This document shows positions 18,773 to 27,492 of a stretch of DNA of 64,000 nucleotides, piece after piece. The notes beneath the pieces were generated by a model. It saw only the letters and a program-made list of their open reading frames with translations, searched no databases and was not told where the DNA came from. The position numbers were made by a program, and so were the translations under genes. Each line of letters begins with the position of its first letter. The stretch's first letter is position 1. Location: positions 577,941 to 641,940 of the forward strand of contig NZ_OOHN01000008.1 in assembly GCF_900323545.1 (NCBI RefSeq). Direction: 5' to 3'. The stretch comes from Actinomyces sp. Marseille-P3109 (GTDB lineage: Bacteria > Actinomycetota > Actinomycetes > Actinomycetales > Actinomycetaceae).

Positions 18773-20014
18773 ATGCCTGCTGCCAGCCAGACCCAGGACC
18801 GCTCCAAGGCCCTGGCCACCGCCCTCGCCCAGATCGACAAGAACTTCGGTAAGGGCTCCGTCATGCGCCTGGGGGACGATACCCGTCCGCCGGTCTCCGT
18901 CATCCCTACGGGGTCGGTCGCTCTTGACGTGGCCCTGGGGGTCGGAGGACTTCCACGAGGCCGCATCATCGAGGTCTACGGACCGGAGTCCTCCGGAAAG
19001 ACCACCGTCGCCCTGCACGCCGTGGCCAGTGCGCAGCGGGCCGGCGGCAACGCGGCCTTCATCGACGCCGAGCACGCCCTCGACCCGGTCTATGCCAAGG
19101 CTCTGGGCGTTGACATCGACAACCTCCTGGTCTCCCAGCCGGACACCGGTGAGCAGGCCCTGGAGATCACCGACATGCTCGTGCGCTCGGGCGGCCTGGA
19201 CATCATCGTCATCGACTCCGTGGCGGCCCTGGTTCCCAAGGCTGAGATCGAGGGGGAGATGGGGGACTCCCACGTCGGTCTCCAGGCGCGTCTCATGAGC
19301 CAGGCGCTGCGCAAGATCACCGGGGCCCTGTCCTCCACCGGCACCACCGCCATCTTCATCAACCAGCTGCGCGAGAAGATCGGCGTGTTCTTCGGCAACC
19401 CGGAGACCACCACCGGTGGGAAGGCCCTGAAGTTCTACGCCTCGGTGCGTCTGGACGTGCGCCGTATCGGCGGGCTCAAGGACGGTGATCAGTCCGTGGG
19501 CAACCGTACCCGGGTCAAGGTCGTCAAGAACAAGATGGCGCCGCCCTTCAAGCAGGCCGAGTTCGACATCCTCTACGGCCAGGGCATCTCCCGCGAGGGC
19601 AGTCTGCTCGATCTGGGTGTGGACAACGGCGTGGTGCGCAAGTCCGGAGCCTGGTTCACCTACGGGGAGGACCAGCTCGGTCAGGGCAAGGAGAACGCGC
19701 GCAACTTCCTCAAGGACAACCCGCAACTGGCCGCTGAGATCGAGGAGAAGATCCTCGCGGCCCTGGGGATCGGCGAGCCCGGCCGCAAGGCTCGGGAGGC
19801 TGAGGAGCTCGCTGCCGCCGAGGCCGCCGTGGCCGCGGCCGCGGTCCCGGTTGAGAACGATGACGCCGCCGCCACGAGCGCGGTCAAGACCGCTCGCGGA
19901 CGTGGGAAGAAGGCCGCTGGCTCCACCAAGGCATCCAAGACCACCAAGCCTGCTAAGGAGTCCGCGACAGACGAGCCGGACACCATTTTCGGTGAGGACG
20001 CCGGCGGGTTCTGA
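18773..20014 (+). CDS. recA: Recombinase RecA
   Basis: A 413-residue ATP-dependent strand-exchange protein that also triggers LexA self-cleavage. Walker [10 protein letters not shown] is at about 70-78, with the DNA-binding loops and the [23 protein letters not shown] segment later. The protein is about 60 residues longer than typical RecA: after residue 345 it carries an Ala/Lys-rich, low-complexity tail ending [11 protein letters not shown] 18773 was preferred to ATG 18728 because GAGG lies eight bases before it. The stop overlaps the recX start (TGATG). Expression should be SOS-controlled. Confidence 0.97.
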   Translation: MPAASQTQDRSKALATALAQIDKNFGKGSVMRLGDDTRPPVSVIPTGSVALDVALGVGGLPRGRIIEVYGPESSGKTTVALHAVASAQRAGGNAAFIDAEHALDPVYAKALGVDIDNLLVSQPDTGEQALEITDMLVRSGGLDIIVIDSVAALVPKAEIEGEMGDSHVGLQARLMSQALRKITGALSSTGTTAIFINQLREKIGVFFGNPETTTGGKALKFYASVRLDVRRIGGLKDGDQSVGNRTRVKVVKNKMAPPFKQAEFDILYGQGISREGSLLDLGVDNGVVRKSGAWFTYGEDQLGQGKENARNFLKDNPQLAAEIEEKILAALGIGEPGRKAREAEELAAAEAAVAAAAVPVENDDAAATSAVKTARGRGKKAAGSTKASKTTKPAKESATDEPDTIFGEDAGGF

Positions 20015-20526
20015 TGCCCTGGATCACTCCCGATGCCCACGCTCAGGCCGTCGAGGCGGCGCGGGAGATCGTCCTGCGTCGCCTCGACCGCAGTGCGGCC
20101 CCACGTGCTGCCCTGGTGGAGCTGCTCGAGCGCAAGGAGGTGGACCCCCGCATCGCCACCGAGGTCCTCGACCGCTTGGAAGTGGCCGGGGTGATCGATG
20201 ACGCCGCCTATGCGGCGCGCCTGGCCCGCACCCGCTTCGCGGAGAAGGGAGCGGCCAGACGCGCCATCGCCGATGAGCTGTGGCGCAAGGGCCTCAGGGA
20301 GCGAGATGTCGCTGCCGCCCTGGACCAGATCGACTCCGATGACGAGGACGCGGCGGCCCTGGCACTGGCTCGCAAGAAGCTGATCTCCACCCGCCACCTG
20401 CCCTGGGAGGTGCGTCGACGCCGTACCGCGGCCATGCTGGGCCGCAAGGGCTACAGCCGGGACGTGACCATGCGGGCCATTGAGGACGCCCTCGCCGAGG
20501 AGCAGGGCGGAGAGACGGTCCCGTAA
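20014..20526 (+). CDS. recX: Regulatory protein RecX
   Basis: A 170-residue helical-repeat protein that restrains RecA filament growth. Typical blocks are visible: AREIVLRRLDRSAAPRAALVELLERKEV at the start, VIDDAAYAARLARTRFAEKGAAR in the middle, and RRRRTAAMLGRKGYSRDVTMRAI near the end. It is translationally coupled to recA by a TGATG overlap, so the two should be made together in the SOS response. The next gene has its own promoter. Confidence 0.92.
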   Translation: MPWITPDAHAQAVEAAREIVLRRLDRSAAPRAALVELLERKEVDPRIATEVLDRLEVAGVIDDAAYAARLARTRFAEKGAARRAIADELWRKGLRERDVAAALDQIDSDDEDAAALALARKKLISTRHLPWEVRRRRTAAMLGRKGYSRDVTMRAIEDALAEEQGGETVP

Positions 20527-20567
20527 GGCAGGCTCCCGAGGGCGTGAGGCTCTTCTCGCCGACCTAC

Positions 20568-20573
20568 TAGGCT
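20568..20573 (+). promoter_or_regulatory. Leaderless -10 element TAGGCT
   Basis: TAGGCT is followed by six bases and ATG 20580 of fhs. It indicates that fhs is transcribed separately from recAX. Confidence 0.55.
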
Positions 20574-20579
20574 TGCCTC

Positions 20580-22304
20580 ATGACCCAGGTGATTCCGGCC
20601 GATGGTGGCCTTCAAACCCCGGTTGACCTCGATGCCTTGGCTGCCTCGGCGGGAATCGCCGCCGAGCACGTCATCCCCTACGGCCGCGACGTGGCCAAGA
20701 TCGACCTGCGCGCTTTAGACCCGGACGACCAGGCCAACGACGGCGCTAGCGGCGCCCACTACGTCGTCGTCACCGCGATCACCCCGACTCCTTTCGGAGA
20801 GGGCAAGACCACCACCGCTATCGGTTTGGCCCAGGGGCTGACGCGTCTGGGGGAGCGGGCCGTCCTCACCCTGCGCCAGTCGGCCATGGGCCCCACCTTC
20901 GGCATCAAGGGCGGGGCCGGCGGCTCCGGGCGGGCCCGCATCCTGCCGGCCGAGCGGATGAACCTGCACCTGACCGGCGACTTCCACACCATCACCGCCG
21001 CCCACAACCTCTTGTCGGCGATGATCGACAACCACCTGCACCACGGCAACGATCTCGACATCGACGAGCGCACCATCACCTGGCCCCGGGTCCTGGACGT
21101 CAACGACCGCGCCCTGCGCCACATCGTCACCGGCCTGGGAGCCAAGATCGACGGCGTCACCAGGCAGGCCTCCTTCGACATCACCCCAGCAAGCGAGCTC
21201 ATGGTCATCATGTCGCTGGCCACTGACCTGGCTGACCTGCGCGATCGCCTGGGGCGCATCGTGATCGGTCGCAACCGCAGTGGGGAGTGGATCAGTGCCG
21301 AGGACCTGAAGGCTGCTGGGGCCATGTGCGCCGTCCTGCGCGATGCGCTCGAGCCCAATCTCCTGCGCACCGGTGAGGGCACTCCCGTCCTGGTTCATAC
21401 CGGCCCCTTCGGGAACATCGCCACCGGCTGCTCATCGGTGATCGCCGACCGCGTCGCCGCGGCAGGCACGAGAAGCGGCGGGTACGTCCTCACTGAGGCC
21501 GGCTTCGGGGCGGACATGGGCCTGGAGCGCTTCGTGGACCTCAAGTGCGCCGTCTCCGGGATGCATCCGCACGTGGCCGTCGTTGTGGTCACCGTCAGGG
21601 CGCTCAAGGTCCACTCCGGGCGCTACCGGATTGTCAGCGGCAAGGACCTGCCCGAGGAGATGCTCCGGGAGAGCGCCGAGGACGTGCACGCCGGTGCCGC
21701 CAATCTGCTCAAGCACCTGGATATCGTGCGGGGTTTCGGCATCACACCGGTCGTGGCCGTCAATGTCTTCCCCACCGACCACGACAGCGAGATCGAGGCG
21801 GTGGAGCGCATCGCGCGCGACGCCGGGGCCCGAGTAGCCGTCTGCCATCCCGTGACCGAGGGCGGCGAGGGCTGTCTCGACCTGGCGAGTGCCGTCGTCG
21901 AGGCCTGCCAGGAAGGATACGACGCCGCCTCCACCCGAACCGTCTACGAGACGGAGGACGACCTGCGCACCAAGATCGCCAAAGTGGCGGCCCTCTACGG
22001 AGCCGATGGTGTGGACTACACCTCTGCCACGAGCAGGCTGCTGGACGACTATGAGCGCGGCGGCTTCGGAAACCTGCCAGTCATCGTCGCCAAGACCCCG
22101 CTGTCCCTGTCCGCCGAGCCCGGTCTCAAGGGCACTCCCACCAGATGGAGGCTCCCGGTGCGCGAGGTGCGCCTGGCCGCCGGGGCGGGTTACGTCTGCG
22201 CGATCTGCGGGGGCCTATCCACCATGCCGGGGCTGCCGAGTCATCCCGCGGCCGAGCGCATCGACGTCGACGTCGCCACCGGGGAGATCGTGGGTCTGCG
22301 CTGA
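20580..22304 (+). CDS. fhs: Formate--tetrahydrofolate ligase
   Basis: This 574-residue enzyme joins formate to tetrahydrofolate using ATP, giving 10-formyl-THF for purine and formyl-methionine synthesis. The N-terminal nucleotide site reads TPTPFGEGKTTTAIGLAQGL (about 64-83). The following GGAGGSGRARILPAERMNLHLTG region and later GVAVRVAVCHP-like and GICGGLSTMPGLP-like blocks fit the family, whose usual length is about 555-560. It is predicted leaderless and converges with a TetR gene. The glycine cleavage operon downstream feeds the same one-carbon pool. Confidence 0.95.
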   Translation: MTQVIPADGGLQTPVDLDALAASAGIAAEHVIPYGRDVAKIDLRALDPDDQANDGASGAHYVVVTAITPTPFGEGKTTTAIGLAQGLTRLGERAVLTLRQSAMGPTFGIKGGAGGSGRARILPAERMNLHLTGDFHTITAAHNLLSAMIDNHLHHGNDLDIDERTITWPRVLDVNDRALRHIVTGLGAKIDGVTRQASFDITPASELMVIMSLATDLADLRDRLGRIVIGRNRSGEWISAEDLKAAGAMCAVLRDALEPNLLRTGEGTPVLVHTGPFGNIATGCSSVIADRVAAAGTRSGGYVLTEAGFGADMGLERFVDLKCAVSGMHPHVAVVVVTVRALKVHSGRYRIVSGKDLPEEMLRESAEDVHAGAANLLKHLDIVRGFGITPVVAVNVFPTDHDSEIEAVERIARDAGARVAVCHPVTEGGEGCLDLASAVVEACQEGYDAASTRTVYETEDDLRTKIAKVAALYGADGVDYTSATSRLLDDYERGGFGNLPVIVAKTPLSLSAEPGLKGTPTRWRLPVREVRLAAGAGYVCAICGGLSTMPGLPSHPAAERIDVDVATGEIVGLR

Positions 22305-22338
22305 GCGCTGCGGCCGCACGGGTGGTGGGGGATCGTCA

Positions 22339-22908
22339 TCACCCCCTTGAGAGGGCCTTGAGCGAGTCGACCTCCTGGTGCAGAACACGCGCGGCCTCCT
22401 CCACGGTCACCGCTCCCACCATGGCGGACTGGGCCAGGCCATTGCTCAGGGCGATCAGGCGCTCCGCCTCCTGCTCCGGCGCTCCGGCCTGTTCGAGCAG
22501 GCGGGCCGCGTAATCCAGTGTTCCGCGGGATGCCTTGGCGAGGATCTCCCTGATCTGCGGATCCGCAGTGGCCCGGGCCAGGTAGGCGTACCAGACCGAG
22601 ATACCCAGCCGAAGCGCCTCGGTGCGGGGGAGAGGTTGGAGGAGCAGCTCAGTCAGGGCGTCGAGCGGCTCCAGTGCCTCGGTGCGCCCGAGGTGGACGG
22701 ACTCCGCGGTGTCCACGATGGCCTGGCAGCCTGCGCTCACCAGGTCCTGCTTGGAGGCGAAGTAGTGCTGGATCCTCCCGACCGAGATCCCGGCGGCCCG
22801 CGCCACCGCCTGGTAGGAGGCCGCATGGATGCCCTGTTCGTAGATGACCTGCCACAGGGCGTGGATGATCTCGGTTCGGCGCTGCTCGTGGTCGACGATC
22901 TTGGGCAT
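22339..22908 (-). CDS. TetR-family transcriptional regulator
   Basis: A 189-residue regulator with the HTH at about 10-55 (AVARAAGISVGRIQHYFASKQDLV) and a ligand-binding helical domain after it. ATG 22908 follows TATTGT by six bases; an in-frame ATG at 22923 is possible. It is divergent from an alpha/beta hydrolase gene across only 38 bp that carry an inverted repeat, the usual layout for a repressor and its target. It probably senses a small hydrophobic ligand that is a substrate or inducer of the hydrolase; the ligand is unknown. Confidence 0.88.
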   Translation of the reverse strand: MPKIVDHEQRRTEIIHALWQVIYEQGIHAASYQAVARAAGISVGRIQHYFASKQDLVSAGCQAIVDTAESVHLGRTEALEPLDALTELLLQPLPRTEALRLGISVWYAYLARATADPQIREILAKASRGTLDYAARLLEQAGAPEQEAERLIALSNGLAQSAMVGAVTVEEAARVLHQEVDSLKALSRG

Positions 22909-22946
22909 CCCTTTACAATACATGCGTATCGTATTACTCTTGCAAT
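22909..22946. promoter_or_regulatory. Divergent leaderless promoters with a TetR operator
   Basis: On the minus strand TATTGT (22920-22915) is six bases before the regulator start; on the plus strand TACTCT (22935-22940) is six bases before the hydrolase start. Between them lies the inverted repeat AATAC-N9-GTATT (22917-22935), touching both -10 elements. One bound repressor could therefore shut off both genes. Confidence 0.6.
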
Positions 22947-24011
22947 ATGAACGTACTGCAAAAAGGGATCTCCCAGGTCTGGCGGCTGCATTCCCTCCGG
23001 CGGAGCCGTCCTCCGTGTTCCCGCAGGTCCGCGGTTCGGCGTGCGGTGAGGCTGCTCGTCGTCGCGCTTGCGCTGGTCGGCGCGGTGAGCATCGGCCGAA
23101 CCGCCACGGGGTCGGCCGACGTCGGGCACTTCAGGACGGTTCAAGGACGCGAGGAGTACATCGGCTACTACCGGCAGGCCATGGGGGCCATGCCGACGCC
23201 CAGCTCGGTGCAGGACGTTGCCACCGACTTCGGAACCGTGCGGGTCTACATCTGGGACGCCGAGAACAGGGCAGCCGATCTCGACTCATCCCCCGTTGTC
23301 CTGCTGCCCGGACGTTCGTCGGGAGTGCCCATGTGGTCCGCGAACGTCCCCATCCTGACGCGCTCGCGGCAGGTCATCGCCTTCGACGCGCTCGGAGACG
23401 CGGGACTGTCCGTCCAGTCCGCTCCGCTGACGTCAATGGAGGACCAGGGCGCCTGGATCGATCAGGTGGTCACCGCCGTCGCGCCCCGGGGAGCCCACCT
23501 CGTCGGGCACTCCTTCAGCGGGGCCACCGCCACGGCCTATGCGCGGCTCCATCCCCACCGGGTCCGATCCCTGACTCTGCTGGAGCCGGTCTTCACCTTC
23601 GCCTACCCGCCGGTGGGAAAGCTCGGCTGGGTGATGGTCGCCTCCTTACCGGGGCTTCCCGAGAGTCTGCGGAATAAGGCGCTGGGGCGGATCGGGGGCG
23701 AGGACTTCGCCGGATCGGATCCCCTGGCTCTCATGATCAAGGCCGGCTCGGAGCACTTCGACGCGAATCTGCCCACCCCCTCACCGCTGATGAAGGAGGA
23801 GGCCGAATCCTTGACCATGCCCGTCTACGTCGCGATCGCCGGGAAAGACTCCCTGGCGGGAGGGAGGAAGGCCTCCGAGCGCGCCGAGGAGCTGCTGCCG
23901 GGTGCGCGGGTGCAGACCTGGAAGGACGCCACCCACTCCCTGCCGATGCAGGAGGCGGAGCCGTTGGCGCAGGTGCTTGAGCCGTTCTGGCGCCAGGCCG
24001 AGTCGGCGTGA
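22947..24011 (+). CDS. Alpha/beta hydrolase, membrane-anchored or secreted
   Basis: A 354-residue protein with a basic N-terminus and one hydrophobic segment (about 32-52) acting as signal anchor or signal peptide, followed by an alpha/beta hydrolase fold. The nucleophile elbow is GHSFSG (near 190), the acidic residue is probably the Asp in VAIAGKDSLAGG, and the catalytic His lies in DATHSLPMQEAEP. It should act as an esterase or lipase-like enzyme outside the membrane; the substrate is unknown. It is divergent from, and probably repressed by, the adjacent TetR protein. A strong hairpin terminator follows. Confidence 0.85.
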   Translation: MNVLQKGISQVWRLHSLRRSRPPCSRRSAVRRAVRLLVVALALVGAVSIGRTATGSADVGHFRTVQGREEYIGYYRQAMGAMPTPSSVQDVATDFGTVRVYIWDAENRAADLDSSPVVLLPGRSSGVPMWSANVPILTRSRQVIAFDALGDAGLSVQSAPLTSMEDQGAWIDQVVTAVAPRGAHLVGHSFSGATATAYARLHPHRVRSLTLLEPVFTFAYPPVGKLGWVMVASLPGLPESLRNKALGRIGGEDFAGSDPLALMIKAGSEHFDANLPTPSPLMKEEAESLTMPVYVAIAGKDSLAGGRKASERAEELLPGARVQTWKDATHSLPMQEAEPLAQVLEPFWRQAESA

Positions 24012-24048
24012 TGATTGGTCAGGTGAACGGGCTCGCCGGGGTGCGGGT

Positions 24049-24082
24049 GGGCCGGTGGCCGGCATCTGCCGGCCACCGGCCC
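24049..24082. terminator. Strong hairpin between convergent genes
   Basis: A perfect 15-bp stem (GGGCCGGTGGCCGGC at 24049-24063, complement at 24068-24082) with loop ATCT lies between the hydrolase and the sugar-binding protein gene. There is no T-tract. Confidence 0.75.
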
Positions 24083-24106
24083 CTGGGTGCTGAGAGCGCC
24101 CCGCTG

Positions 24107-25501
24107 TCAGTCCTTCTCGTGCTTGGAGGTCTCGAACAGGAGGTTGACCTGCTCGTTGTACTTCGTCAGCGTCGAGGCGGGTACCCGGTTCGCCCACAGG
24201 TCGTCCGTCGCGGGCTTCATGATGGCCGCCACGTCCGCGCCGAAGTAGGTCAGCGGGAAGAAGAACGTGGACCTGTCCTCCAGGTGCTGGGTGAAGGGCC
24301 TGGTAGGAAGGCCAGTTTCCTCGAAGACCTGCACGGCCTTCTCAGTGGAGGAGGAGATCGCCGGGAAGACGATCCCGTGAGAGGCCACGATGTCCTGCGC
24401 CTCGGCGGTTCCCAGGAAGGCCACCCACTTGGAGGCGTTGTCGATGTTGGCCGACTGCTTGGAGATCGAGTCGCCCAGCCCGTTGAACAGGGAGACCGAC
24501 TTGCCGTTGGGGCCCACGGGATTCGCCGCGATCCCGACCTTGATGTCGAGCTTGGCGTAGGTGCCGAACATCCACGAGCCGTTGAAGCACATGGCGATCT
24601 TGCCGCTGCCGAGCTGATCTTCGGTGCCAGTCGTGGAGGAGAAGGTGCCGCGAGGGGTCATGTAGCCCTTGTCCACCAGACCGAAGTACCAGTCCATGGC
24701 GTCCTGGAAGACCTTCTCGTCGTAGCGGTAGTGATTCCCCCACGTCTCCTTGTTCGTGTAGAACCACTCGCCGGCCGATCCGGTGAAGGGACTCCACTGG
24801 GTCTGGCCGTCCCCGGTGCCGGCGTCTTTGATACCCAGTCCGTAGACGGCCACGCGGCTCCTGTCGAAGCCGGGTTCGTCCCCGCGCACGCCGTTCTTGT
24901 CCACGGTCAGGCGGGCGAGGACCTTCTCGAAGTTGCCGCCGTCGGTGGGGTTCCAGGACCAGCCGGCCAGGTCGGCCTCGGTCAGACCGGCCTGGGTGAG
25001 CATGTCCCGGTTGTAGAAGACCGCCACGGTGTCCCAGTCCTTGGGGCAGCCGTACTGGTGCCCGTCTTCCCCCTTCCACAGGTTGATGAGGCCCTCCTGG
25101 AAGGCCGACTCGTCGATGTCCGCCCAGGCGGCCTGTTTCTCCAACGGGACCAGGACCTCCAGGTCGGCGAACTGGGCGAACTTGGTGATGTGGTCGGTGA
25201 AGGCGTCCGGTCCGGTTCCGGCGATGAAACCGGCCGTCAGCTTGGTCCAGTAGTCGTCCCAGGCGATCTGGGTGATATTGACCTTGATGCCGGTCTTGGC
25301 CTCGAAGGCCTTGGCGCAGGCCTCGTAGGCGGGCAGCTGGCTGGCGTCCCACATCCAGTACTCCACGGCGCCGGATCCCGACTTCCTGGAGCCGCCGGAG
25401 CAGGCGGCCAGGGTCAGGGCGGCCGCGCCCGAGGCCAGGCCGCACAGGAGGCCGCGGCGCGACAGTGAGGAGCGAAGAGGGCTGATCGGTTGAGTCGTCA
25501 T
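24107..25501 (-). CDS. Sugar ABC transporter substrate-binding lipoprotein
   Basis: A 464-residue extracellular solute-binding protein, family 1. The signal peptide has RR at 15-16 and lipobox TLAAC (Cys34), so it is lipid-anchored. The mature part starts VEYWMWDASQLPAYEACAKAFEAKTG, characteristic of oligosaccharide binders. It is the last gene of the operon aga-permease-permease-binding protein, suggesting uptake of raffinose- or melibiose-type alpha-galactosides. ATG 25501 follows GAGG by seven bases; a GTG at 25513 overlaps the permease stop. No ATPase gene is in the operon. Confidence 0.92.
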   Translation of the reverse strand: MTTQPISPLRSSLSRRGLLCGLASGAAALTLAACSGGSRKSGSGAVEYWMWDASQLPAYEACAKAFEAKTGIKVNITQIAWDDYWTKLTAGFIAGTGPDAFTDHITKFAQFADLEVLVPLEKQAAWADIDESAFQEGLINLWKGEDGHQYGCPKDWDTVAVFYNRDMLTQAGLTEADLAGWSWNPTDGGNFEKVLARLTVDKNGVRGDEPGFDRSRVAVYGLGIKDAGTGDGQTQWSPFTGSAGEWFYTNKETWGNHYRYDEKVFQDAMDWYFGLVDKGYMTPRGTFSSTTGTEDQLGSGKIAMCFNGSWMFGTYAKLDIKVGIAANPVGPNGKSVSLFNGLGDSISKQSANIDNASKWVAFLGTAEAQDIVASHGIVFPAISSSTEKAVQVFEETGLPTRPFTQHLEDRSTFFFPLTYFGADVAAIMKPATDDLWANRVPASTLTKYNEQVNLLFETSKHEKD

Positions 25502-25509
25502 CTGGTGCC

Positions 25510-26463
25510 TCACTTGATTCCGGTAAAGCCGATGGAGTTGACGATGCGCCGGGCGAAGGCCATGAACAGCAGGAGCATCGGGAGGGCGGCCACGAGCGTG
25601 GCGGCCATGAGCCCGGCCCAGTCGGGACCGGTCTGCGGGGCCTGGGAGCGGAAGACCGCCAGAGCCACCGTGAGCACCCGTGAGGAGTCCGTGTAGGAGA
25701 CCAGCAGAGGCCAGAAGTAGTCGTTCCAGGCCGTGATGTAGGTCAGGATCGCCAGCGTCGAGATCGGGGCCTTGGCCATGGGCAGGATGAGGGTGAAGAA
25801 CACCCGGACCTTCGAGGCTCCGTCGAGCAGCGCGGCCTCCTCCAGCTCACGCGGTATGTTCATGAAGAACTGCTTGAGGAAGAACACCGCGAAGGGCGTC
25901 ATGAACATGGTCGGCAGCGCTACCCCGAGGAAGGTGTCGATGAGGTGGAGCTGCTTGACCAGCACGAAGTTGGGCAGGAGCGTGAAGATCGAGGGGACCA
26001 TGAGGGCGCCCAGGAACACGGCGAAGACCATGTCGCGTCCCTTCCAGCGCAGGCGGGAGAAGGAGTAGGCGGCCATCGCCGAGAAGAAGACCTGCCCAAC
26101 GGTGACCAGTGTGGAGATGATGACCGAGTTGCGCAGGTAGACCCAGAAGTTGATGGCTGCGCCGCTGCCGCCGTCGGCCAGGGCCTCTTCAGTGGACTGC
26201 ATGCCGAAGACGCGGGCGAAGCCGCGCAGGTTGATGTCCACCGGCAGCAGGCTGGTGGGGTTGGCCGTGATGCCCGCGTTGGAGGACAGAGCCGTGCGCA
26301 GGACCCAGTAGAAGGGCAGGAGCGTGAACAGCATGATGAGGATCATCGCCGCCCAGGCCAGGACCTTGCCGACGGTGAACCGGCGGCTGGGGGCCTCGGA
26401 GGGCGCCGCAGTGGCTGCCTTGGGGGACTTTGCGGAGGACACGGATGCGGTTGTCGTTGTCAT
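25510..26463 (-). CDS. Carbohydrate ABC transporter permease (MalG type)
   Basis: A 317-residue inner-membrane permease with about six helices. The EAA loop that contacts the ATPase reads EEAALLDGASKVRVFFTLILPM (near 200). GGAGG lies seven bases before the ATG. It pairs with the preceding MalF-type permease to form the channel; the two genes are 12 bp apart. Confidence 0.93.
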   Translation of the reverse strand: MTTTTASVSSAKSPKAATAAPSEAPSRRFTVGKVLAWAAMILIMLFTLLPFYWVLRTALSSNAGITANPTSLLPVDINLRGFARVFGMQSTEEALADGGSGAAINFWVYLRNSVIISTLVTVGQVFFSAMAAYSFSRLRWKGRDMVFAVFLGALMVPSIFTLLPNFVLVKQLHLIDTFLGVALPTMFMTPFAVFFLKQFFMNIPRELEEAALLDGASKVRVFFTLILPMAKAPISTLAILTYITAWNDYFWPLLVSYTDSSRVLTVALAVFRSQAPQTGPDWAGLMAATLVAALPMLLLFMAFARRIVNSIGFTGIK

Positions 26464-26475
26464 GGGTGGTCCTCC

Positions 26476-27387
26476 TCAGTCCAGGTCCGTCTCGCCCGCA
26501 CGGGTCATGCGGTACTGCAGGATCGTGATCGCTGCCAGGACGAACAGCAGCCCCACCGCCATGGCGGAGGCATATCCGAACTGGAAACGTCCGAAGGCCA
26601 TGTCGTAGATGTAGTACTGCAGCACGCGGGTGGCGTTGACGGGGCCGCCCTGGGTGGCCACGGAGACGGTGTCGAAGACCTGGAAGGAACCGATCATCGT
26701 CATGATGAGTACCAGCGCCAGGATGGGACGCAGCAGCGGGACGGTGATCCTCCAGAACATCCGCCACTCGCTGGCGCCGTCCATCTTGCCGGCCTCGTAG
26801 ACCGTGCTCGGGATCGACTGCAGGCCCGCGAAGATGAGCAGGGCCGTGTAGCCCACGTGCCGCCACACGTTGATGATGGCGATGGTGGGGATGGCCATCG
26901 ATGAGGAGAAGAAGTCGACGGCGGAGCCCGTCAGGGACTCCAGGAGCTGGTTGGTGATGCCCAGCGTGTTGTCCAGGATCCACAGCCACAGCATGGCGGC
27001 GACCACGTTGGAGACCAGGTAGGGCGTCAGCACGATGGATCGCACGAAGGTGGACTGGGTCAGGCGCTGCATGAGGACGGCGATGAGGAGCGCCAGGATC
27101 GTCTGCAGACCGATGTTGATGACCACGTACTCCACGGTGACGACGACGGCGTTCCAGAAGGTGTCGTCCTGGACCATGCGCTTGTAGTTGTCCAGGCCGG
27201 TGAACTCCTCGGGGGTCAGGAGGTTGTACTCGGTGAAGGACAGCCAGATGCCTCGGATGAGGGGCCAGATGTAGAAGGCGACGAGGCCGATCGTCGCCGG
27301 GAGGATGAAGGCGAGGCCGAGCTTGAGGTCGGAGCGTGGCTTGCGTTGCCGACGCGATGGTCGTGCGACCAGGGTCGAAGTTGACAT
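26476..27387 (-). CDS. Carbohydrate ABC transporter permease (MalF type)
   Basis: A 303-residue membrane protein with about six helices. The N-terminal LAFILPATIGLVAFYIWPL is typical of the MalF/UgpA type, and the EAA loop reads YEAGKMDGASEWRMFWRITVPLL (near 210). GGAG precedes ATG 27387. It lies 105 bp downstream of the alpha-galactosidase gene, and that gap shows no terminator or promoter I can support. Confidence 0.93.
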   Translation of the reverse strand: MSTSTLVARPSRRQRKPRSDLKLGLAFILPATIGLVAFYIWPLIRGIWLSFTEYNLLTPEEFTGLDNYKRMVQDDTFWNAVVVTVEYVVINIGLQTILALLIAVLMQRLTQSTFVRSIVLTPYLVSNVVAAMLWLWILDNTLGITNQLLESLTGSAVDFFSSSMAIPTIAIINVWRHVGYTALLIFAGLQSIPSTVYEAGKMDGASEWRMFWRITVPLLRPILALVLIMTMIGSFQVFDTVSVATQGGPVNATRVLQYYIYDMAFGRFQFGYASAMAVGLLFVLAAITILQYRMTRAGETDLD

Positions 27388-27492
27388 CGGGTCTCCAAAT
27401 CGACGGTGATGTGGGAAGTGTGAGAGCAGGTCGAAGGCGGGTGGGCGGACAGAGGAGAAGTCGGATCAGAACGGTGAAGACGGACAGGGCCG

